From: Campylobacterota bacterium
GTDB lineage: Bacteria > Campylobacterota > Campylobacteria > Campylobacterales > SZUA-545
Direction of reading: 5' to 3'
NCBI GenBank assembly: GCA_003561815.1
Contig: PWVP01000051.1
Span: forward strand, 1-6,390
DNA: 6,390 nucleotides
In this document: positions 1 through 4,514 of the stretch, piece after piece
How the letters are laid out: each line of letters starts with the position of its first letter
Numbering within the stretch: the stretch's first letter is position 1
Notes under the pieces: generated by a model
The model's input: only the letters and a program-made list of their open reading frames with translations
Database searches by the model: none
Told to the model about the DNA's origin: nothing
Position numbers and translations under genes: made by a program

Positions 1-8
1 CTGTTCAT
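1..8 (-). CDS. Possible 5' end of a divergent gene leaving the window (partial)
   Basis: Read on the minus strand, an ATG at 8-6 is preceded by AAGGG with a 6-nt spacer, which is good Shine-Dalgarno placement. A TAAAAT -10-like box lies at 40-35, leaving a leader of about 20 nt. Fewer than three codons are inside the window, so the product cannot be named. A competing reading is a TTG start at 87-85, preceded by AGGGGG, which gives 29 codons open to the window edge without a stop; that peptide resembles nothing I recognise. The divergent arrangement would fit the promoter seen for the rightward operon. Low confidence, because the case rests only on a start codon and a ribosome binding site. 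Confidence 0.25.
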
Positions 9-118
9 CCTCTTCCCTTGTCCGTGTTGGTGCTATTTTAACACAGTTTTTGGCGGGGCTATCGAGTTTGGGTTGCGCGAAAATCAAGCACTCCCCCCTA
101 AAAAAACGCCGTAAAAAG

Positions 119-137
119 TTTGGTTTTTGGCTATAGT
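119..137 (+). promoter_or_regulatory. Likely sigma-70 type promoter of the two-kinase operon
   Basis: A TATAGT hexamer at 132-137 matches the TATAAT -10 consensus at five of six positions. It follows a T-rich stretch (TTTGGTTTTTGGC, 119-131). No TTGACA-like -35 box sits 16-18 nt upstream. A weak -35 with a T-rich upstream run is known for Campylobacter-type housekeeping promoters, and this site fits that form. Transcription would begin near 144, about 30 nt before the first start codon. The 9-mer GTTTTTGGC just before the -10 box also occurs at 46-54. Confidence 0.45.
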
Positions 138-175
138 GCTGTTTTCTGCTTTTAAGTCGATCGTGGGGGTTGTCT

Positions 176-2104
176 GTGCGTGTATGGATTTTGGTGCTGC
201 TGTGTAGCGCTGCTCTGTGGTCGGCGGCGTTAAGCGTCGATCCGGGCCGATCGGCGATCAATGTCGGGCCGCATCTGTGGGTCTTTTATGACGATGCGGA
301 GCTGGCCAGTGCCGAGGCGGTACTCTCAGGCGCGTATGATGCGCACTTTGAGCCCAGCCCCAAAGCGATTGCTGGCTCCGGTCGGGTGAGCGACGCTACT
401 GTCTGGCTTCGCCTGGAGCTTATCAACCGAAGCGATCAGCCCCAAAAGCGCCGTCTGGTCTTTCGAGGGCCACCCTATGATGAGATGCGTATCTATCGCG
501 TCCAAAGCGGCGAGCCGGTGGCGACCTATGAGGTGGGGATGCAGGCACCCTTAGAGGAGCGGCCACTGCCGCACCGCTATCCGGTGATCCCTTTGAGTCT
601 GGAGGCGCAGGAGAGTCAGACCTTCTATCTGTCGGTTCGAAGCAGCGGCCCGCTCTTTTTCCCCGCCTCGATCGAGACGACCGAAGCGTTTATGCACACC
701 GAGACGATCGAGGTGGCCACACTGGGGCTCTATTTCGGGATTCTGGTGGCGATGATTATCTACAACCTGATCCTCTACCTCTCCATTCGGGATCGCGTCT
801 ACCTCTTCTATGCGCTCTTTATGGGCTCTTTGACCCTGCTGCTCTTTCAGTTTAGTGCCGGTCTGGGGCAGAATATCCCGCTGCTGGCACAGGCGCTGGG
901 TGCCGGCTTTCACCTCTGGTTTGAGAAGCTGGTGCTGATTTTGGCGCTGCTCTTTGCCCTCTATGGGCTTCAAGCGCGCGATCATCTGCCCACCGGTGCC
1001 TACCGCGCCTTGTGGGGGGTGGTCGGCTTTCACGGTGCGATGCTGCTGCTCTTTCTTCTCTATCCCAGTGCAGCTTTGGAGATGCTCTATATCGTGGCGG
1101 GCATCGTCACCACCGCAGCCCTGCTGCTGGCACTAGGGCTCTATCTGAGCTGGCGAGGTGTGCGGCTGGCGGTCTACTTTAGCGCGGCGTGGATAGCGTT
1201 TGCCGTCGGTGTGGCGGTAACAGAGCTGACCTATCTAGGGTGGCTACCGCTGAGTATCTACACCAAATACGGCATCATCGGAGGCGCTGTGGTGATGGCT
1301 GTGGCACTCTCTTTAGGTCTGGCCGATCGCATCCGCGCGCTGCGTCAGGAGGCGCTGGCTAAAGAGAAGGCGCTGATTCAGCAGGCGAAAATGGCTGAGA
1401 TCGGACAGCTCTTTGGGATGCTGGCCCATCAGTGGAAGCAGCCGCTCAACGCCGTCTCGCTTACCGCGCAGTGCATTCAGATGGATATGCAAGAGGGGCT
1501 GCTCGATAGCGAAAGCTGCCAGAAATCGACCGATCGCATCTTGGAGCAGGTGCAGTTTATGGCCCAGACGGTGCAGGATTTTCAGAACTTTATCAAACCC
1601 TCGCGCATGGCTGAGGGGTTCTTGCTCTGCGAGACGATCGCGAAGATTCAGGTTTTGATTAAAGATCGCTTTATCAAGCAGGGCGTGCAGGTGGTGTGGG
1701 CCGAGCCGTGCGATCCATCGATCCGGGCCAGTGGCCACGCCAATGAGTTTGGCCAGGTGGTGCTCAACCTCTTCAATAACGCCATCGAGGCGATCGAGGC
1801 GCGCAAAGCCGCAGGCGATCAGGCGCCGGGGGTGATTACACTTCAGCTCACTCAGGAGAGCGATCGGCTGCAGCTTCTTTTTTGTGATAACGGCACCGGC
1901 ATTACCCCGCAGCAGCAAAAGCACCTCTTTGAGCTCTTTGCCACCACCAAAGGCGAGAAGGGCACCGGTCTGGGGCTCTATATGGTGCGGCTGATCCTCG
2001 CGCGCATGGGGGGCGAGGTGCGTTTTGTCCCCAGCGATGAGGGTAGCTGCTTTGAGCTGACCCTGCTGCGCGATCGCACCCGGACGGAGAGAGTGGTACA
2101 ATAG
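176..2104 (+). CDS. 7TMR-DISM membrane sensor histidine kinase
   Basis: Sensor kinase of about 642 residues that should autophosphorylate on a His and pass the phosphate to the regulator encoded next. Numbering is from GTG at 176. Residues 1-20 look like a signal peptide. Residues 26-163 form a periplasmic beta-rich domain of the 7TMR-DISMED2 type, and 180-384 hold seven hydrophobic helices (7TMR-DISM). A short helical linker (386-405) leads to the H-box HQWKQPLN with His418. The ATP-binding domain shows an N-box (526-539, Asn531 and Asn535), a G1 box DNGTGI (571-576) and a G2 box GEKGTGLGL (593-601). There is no receiver domain. The GTG at 176 is preferred over TTG at 170 because GGGGG (165-169) lies 6 nt upstream of it and abuts the TTG. 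DISMED2 domains are thought to bind carbohydrates or similar ligands, but the ligand here is unknown. The HQW-type box is common in Campylobacterota kinases. Confidence 0.93.
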   Translation: MRVWILVLLCSAALWSAALSVDPGRSAINVGPHLWVFYDDAELASAEAVLSGAYDAHFEPSPKAIAGSGRVSDATVWLRLELINRSDQPQKRRLVFRGPPYDEMRIYRVQSGEPVATYEVGMQAPLEERPLPHRYPVIPLSLEAQESQTFYLSVRSSGPLFFPASIETTEAFMHTETIEVATLGLYFGILVAMIIYNLILYLSIRDRVYLFYALFMGSLTLLLFQFSAGLGQNIPLLAQALGAGFHLWFEKLVLILALLFALYGLQARDHLPTGAYRALWGVVGFHGAMLLLFLLYPSAALEMLYIVAGIVTTAALLLALGLYLSWRGVRLAVYFSAAWIAFAVGVAVTELTYLGWLPLSIYTKYGIIGGAVVMAVALSLGLADRIRALRQEALAKEKALIQQAKMAEIGQLFGMLAHQWKQPLNAVSLTAQCIQMDMQEGLLDSESCQKSTDRILEQVQFMAQTVQDFQNFIKPSRMAEGFLLCETIAKIQVLIKDRFIKQGVQVVWAEPCDPSIRASGHANEFGQVVLNLFNNAIEAIEARKAAGDQAPGVITLQLTQESDRLQLLFCDNGTGITPQQQKHLFELFATTKGEKGTGLGLYMVRLILARMGGEVRFVPSDEGSCFELTLLRDRTRTERVVQ

Positions 2105-2107
2105 CGC

Positions 2108-2767
2108 ATGAAACTTTTCCTGCTCGAAGACGATCCGGTGCTGGCTGAGATTTTGATAGAGCATCTGCAAAAGCGGGGTTTTGAGCTGACCCACTGCTTT
2201 GATGGCCTTCAGGCCGAGCAGCGGCTACTGACTGAGCGCTTCGATCTGCTGGTGCTGGATGTCTCGGTGCCGGGGCTGGATGGCTTTGAGCTGCTTAAAA
2301 ACCTGCGTGCGCTTCTGAATACCACACCGGCGATCTTTATCACCGCTCTGGGCGGCTCGGCGGATCTGAAAAAAGGTTTCGCGCTAGGGGCTGATGACTA
2401 CATCCGAAAACCCTTTGATCTCGATGAGCTCGATGCCCGGCTTGAGCGCTCCTTAGAGCGCCACCATCTGCGCGATAGCACAGTGCCGATCGCGCCCGGA
2501 CAGCGGTTTTGGCCGGAGCGGTGCCAGATCGAGATAGATGGAGAGCGCATCACGATTCGCCGCATGGAGGCGGCGCTTTTAGGCTACCTGCTGCGCCACC
2601 GAGGCCGGGCGCTTAGCAGCGAGGAGCTGATGAGCAACCTCTACGGCTACGACGAACCGCGCGATGGGGCGACACTGCGCACCTACATCAAAAACCTGCG
2701 CCGCATCCTAGGGTCTCAGTCGATTCGCACCGTGCGGGGGGTGGGGTATCTCTATGAGCCGTTATGA
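2108..2767 (+). CDS. OmpR/PhoB-family DNA-binding response regulator
   Basis: Two-domain transcription regulator of 219 residues, the usual size for the family. The receiver domain (1-118) has the acidic pocket E7-D8-D9, phospho-acceptor Asp51 (LVLDVSVPGLDG), switch residues Thr79 and Tyr98, and Lys101 in the DDYIRKPF motif. The C-terminal winged helix (about 125-217) ends with the typical TVRGVGYLYEP strand-wing, and its recognition helix is near 188-202 (LRTYIKNLRRILG). It starts 3 nt after the first kinase gene stops, with a purine-rich GGAGAGAG about 14 nt before the ATG, and it overlaps the second kinase gene by 14 nt. It is therefore almost certainly co-transcribed with both and is the likely partner of both. 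All catalytic and switch residues are intact. Target genes cannot be deduced from the window, and no autoregulatory direct repeat was convincing. Confidence 0.95.
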   Translation: MKLFLLEDDPVLAEILIEHLQKRGFELTHCFDGLQAEQRLLTERFDLLVLDVSVPGLDGFELLKNLRALLNTTPAIFITALGGSADLKKGFALGADDYIRKPFDLDELDARLERSLERHHLRDSTVPIAPGQRFWPERCQIEIDGERITIRRMEAALLGYLLRHRGRALSSEELMSNLYGYDEPRDGATLRTYIKNLRRILGSQSIRTVRGVGYLYEPL

Positions 2768-3905
2768 GCGGCGTGCGCTCTGGCGCTTTTTGGTGCTCTA
2801 TGTGGGCTCTTCGCTGCTGCTTATCGGCGCGATCGCCACGCTCTATCTTCGCATGGAGCAGGGCGATCTCATCGAGCGCGAGCGGCTTTTGATGCAAAAC
2901 CACGCCTTTGCGATTGCCGCTAAGATTGTCGATGCCCATATGCAGGGGCGCATGGAGCTGGTGCTGCCCGCTAGCGATCGTTTTATGGTGGGGCTTTATG
3001 GGCCCGATCGCGCCCCGCTTTTTAGCGCGATAGAGGAGCCGGTGCGTTTTGATACCCCTTTTTACGCCCAAAACGAGCGGCTCTATCTGGTCGATCAGAG
3101 CACCCATCAGCACGGCGGGGTGCAGTATGTGGTGATCGCCTCTGAAGGGCTTGAGGATCGTCTAGCCGCCCTGCGGCGCAATGCGGCGTTTGCCCTTATG
3201 GCGGCGACGCTCTTTGTCTGCGTGGTGGCACTGATGCTCTCAAGGCTCTTTTTGGCCCCCATCCGCGAGGAGATGGCCCGGCGCGATCGCTTCATCAAGG
3301 ATAGCACCCATGAGCTCTCCACCCCTGTTTCGGCGCTTTTGATGAGCCTTAAGGGGCTGGAGGGGGCCGATCCGAAACGGCTGCGCCGCATCACGGCGGC
3401 TGCGCGGGCGATTAATGACAGCTATCAGAATATGGTGCACCTCTTTATGCGCGATCAGGAGCCGCGCCACGATCAGCCCCTTGATTTAGCCGAGCTGATC
3501 GCCTTGCGTACACTCTGGCTGGATGATCTCGCCCAGGTCAAACAGATCGCGCTCACAAGCGATCTGGAGCCGCTGGTGGTGCGCATGGATCGAAACCGCG
3601 CCACACGACTGGTGGACAACCTGCTCCAAAACGGAGTGAAGTACACGCCACCGGGCGGGCAGCTACAGATCCAGCTTAAAGCGGGGGTGCTGCGGGTGTG
3701 CGATAGCGGGCCGGGGATTGCGCCTGAGGATCAGAAGAAGATCTTTGAGCGGTATGTGCGCCGCGATCGCACCAGCGGTGGCTTTGGGATCGGACTGGAT
3801 ATTGTCCGGCGCATCTGCCTGGAGTACGGCATCGAGCTGGCGCTTGACTCTAAACCGGGTGCGGGCAGCTGCTTTTCGCTCACATTTACAAAGATGCCGA
3901 CATAA
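2754..3905 (+). CDS. Membrane sensor histidine kinase, HisKA type, no HAMP domain
   Basis: Sensor kinase of 383 residues, second kinase of the operon. Two membrane helices (about 11-32 and 145-163) enclose a periplasmic sensor region of about 110 residues with no recognised fold. Only about 22 residues separate helix two from the phospho-acceptor His186 in DSTHELSTPVSAL, so there is no room for a HAMP domain. The ATP-binding domain shows an N-box (285-301, DNLLQNGVKYTPPG), a G1 box DSGPGI (317-322) and a G2 box GGFGIGL (342-348). The HExxT order (H186, E187, T190) matches the motif linked to phosphatase activity in HisKA kinases. The ATG at 2754 follows a G-rich run (2735-2746) at about 7 nt and overlaps the regulator gene by 14 nt, which suggests translational coupling. 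The signal sensed is unknown. Confidence 0.94.
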   Translation: MSRYERRALWRFLVLYVGSSLLLIGAIATLYLRMEQGDLIERERLLMQNHAFAIAAKIVDAHMQGRMELVLPASDRFMVGLYGPDRAPLFSAIEEPVRFDTPFYAQNERLYLVDQSTHQHGGVQYVVIASEGLEDRLAALRRNAAFALMAATLFVCVVALMLSRLFLAPIREEMARRDRFIKDSTHELSTPVSALLMSLKGLEGADPKRLRRITAAARAINDSYQNMVHLFMRDQEPRHDQPLDLAELIALRTLWLDDLAQVKQIALTSDLEPLVVRMDRNRATRLVDNLLQNGVKYTPPGGQLQIQLKAGVLRVCDSGPGIAPEDQKKIFERYVRRDRTSGGFGIGLDIVRRICLEYGIELALDSKPGAGSCFSLTFTKMPT

Positions 3906-3942
3906 AAGTTGCAAACTCCACGAACGCTTCACACGGAGCGGC

Positions 3943-3948
3943 TATAGT
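3943..3948 (+). promoter_or_regulatory. Possible -10 box for an intergenic small RNA
   Basis: TATAGT at 3943-3948 matches the -10 consensus at five of six positions and sits in the same GGCTATAGT context as the -10 box ahead of the operon (129-137). No good -35 hexamer is visible, and the upstream stretch is not T-rich, which weakens the call. A start about 7 nt downstream (near 3955) would fall exactly at the foot of the hairpin that begins at 3957. Confidence 0.3.
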
Positions 3949-3954
3949 TCTCAC

Positions 3955-4038
3955 TGCAACCCTGCATTCGCAGGTTGTTTGACTGTCTCCTTTTTGACAC
4001 CTTTATGCCGGTTGCGCCCCTTCGGGGGCGTTTTTTTT
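3955..4038 (+). ncRNA. Candidate small regulatory RNA of about 84 nt
   Basis: The 177-nt gap after the second kinase gene has the layout of a bacterial small RNA. A -10-like box (3943-3948) is followed by a 5' hairpin: CAACCCTGC (3957-3965) pairs with GCAGGTTG (3970-3977) with one bulged C and loop ATTC. A probably single-stranded linker (3978-4014) includes TCTCCTTTTT (3986-3995), which mimics the anti-Shine-Dalgarno end of 16S rRNA. A strong Rho-independent terminator (4015-4038) closes it. C/U-rich segments that pair with ribosome binding sites are known in Helicobacter and Campylobacter small RNAs such as RepG; the resemblance here is in layout, not sequence. The alternative is simply a structured 3' untranslated region of the kinase operon. 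An open frame crosses this region, but it runs through the terminator and has no ribosome binding site, so coding is unlikely. Confidence 0.35.
4015..4038 (+). terminator. Rho-independent terminator with UUCG tetraloop
   Basis: CGCCCC (4015-4020) pairs perfectly with GGGGCG (4025-4030) around a TTCG loop (4021-4024). This gives the very stable C(UUCG)G tetraloop, and it is followed directly by eight T residues (4031-4038). It lies 110 nt after the second kinase's stop codon, so it ends the two-component operon and would also form the 3' end of the small RNA proposed upstream. It precedes the thioredoxin-like gene by 44 nt, which argues that this gene has its own promoter. Confidence 0.93.
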
Positions 4039-4082
4039 ATCCCCCCTTGATACACTTACACCCAAAACCAAAGGCGCTTTTG

Positions 4083-4514
4083 ATGCCCTCGATTAAACGG
4101 ATGATCTGGTGGTTCTCACCGCTGGTGGTGATCGCGATTCTCTTTTATCAGTTCTATGATCGGCCCCTGCCGCCGGAGTATGTGTGGGAGCGTAGCGTAG
4201 AGCGCGCTTTGATGCGCGCAGAGGCCGAAGCGCGCGATGTGCTGCTTTTAGCCAGTGCCGAGCAGTGCCCCCAGTGCGATCGGCTCAAAGCCGAGACCCT
4301 GGCCGATCGGCAGGTGGCGCGCTTTTTAAGCGAGCGCTTCGTGCTGCTCTTTTTAGAGGCGCCCGAAGATCGCAAGGAGTTTTTAAAGAGCGGCTTGAGT
4401 ATCGAGAGTGCGCCCACCACCTTTATCCTCACCCCCCAGGGGCGCGAGCGCGCGCGCATTGAGGGGTTTTACCCCTCTGAGGAGTATGTCGCCAAAATCC
4501 GGGCGATCGATTAG
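4083..4514 (+). CDS. Membrane-anchored thioredoxin-fold protein (CPQC)
   Basis: Protein of 143 residues. Basic residues (K5, R6) precede one membrane helix (about 8-24), which predicts a periplasmic C-terminal domain. That domain (about 31-143) follows the thioredoxin-like pattern of the Thioredoxin_7 / DUF255-like group: a strand VLLLAS, the redox motif CPQC (C62, C65) at a helix start, a strand FVLLFLEA, and the cis-proline loop SAPTTFIL (P111). It likely reduces or exchanges disulfides in periplasmic partners; its substrate is not evident. The ATG at 4083 is chosen because AAGG (4071-4074) lies 8 nt upstream and because longer in-frame starts would run back through the terminator. A weak TACACT -10-like box lies near 4051. 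The gene converges on the chemoreceptor, and the stops overlap by 4 nt. A CcmG/ResA-like role in cytochrome c maturation is possible but unsupported. Confidence 0.85.
   Translation: MPSIKRMIWWFSPLVVIAILFYQFYDRPLPPEYVWERSVERALMRAEAEARDVLLLASAEQCPQCDRLKAETLADRQVARFLSERFVLLFLEAPEDRKEFLKSGLSIESAPTTFILTPQGRERARIEGFYPSEEYVAKIRAID
4461..4477. repeat. Perfect 6-bp hairpin near the 3' ends of convergent genes
   Basis: GAGGGG (4461-4466) and CCCCTC (4472-4477) form a perfect stem with a TTTTA loop inside the last 55 nt of the thioredoxin-like gene. Neither strand has a T-tract after it, so it does not qualify as an intrinsic terminator. It is noted because no other structure ends either of the converging transcripts here. 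Confidence 0.4.

Noticed and set aside
99..117. Two TAAAAA runs as an OmpR-type direct-repeat operator
   Set aside because: The spacing is 13 nt rather than the 10-11 nt usual for this family, and the runs are simple A-tracts.
551..1033. A 160-codon minus-strand open frame opposite the seven-helix region of the first kinase
   Set aside because: The translation is Gln/Arg/His-rich with no domain, as expected from the complement of hydrophobic helix codons.
1313..2194. A long open frame (293 codons) on the minus strand across the first kinase gene
   Set aside because: It lies fully opposite well-conserved kinase motifs, its translation shows no recognisable domain, and GC-rich coding DNA often leaves the antisense frame open.
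3957..3977. The first intergenic hairpin as a separate terminator of the kinase operon
   Set aside because: Only TTT follows the stem before GAC, and the stem has a bulge; the hairpin at 4015-4038 is far stronger.
3977..4006. A TTGACT-N17-TTTATG promoter reading in the intergenic region
   Set aside because: The -10 hexamer matches only three positions, and any transcript would stop almost at once at the terminator at 4015-4038.
3975..4082. An upstream extension of the thioredoxin-like gene to a TTG at 3975
   Set aside because: It would require translation through the terminator hairpin and T-tract, has no ribosome binding site, and the ATG at 4083 has one at a good distance.
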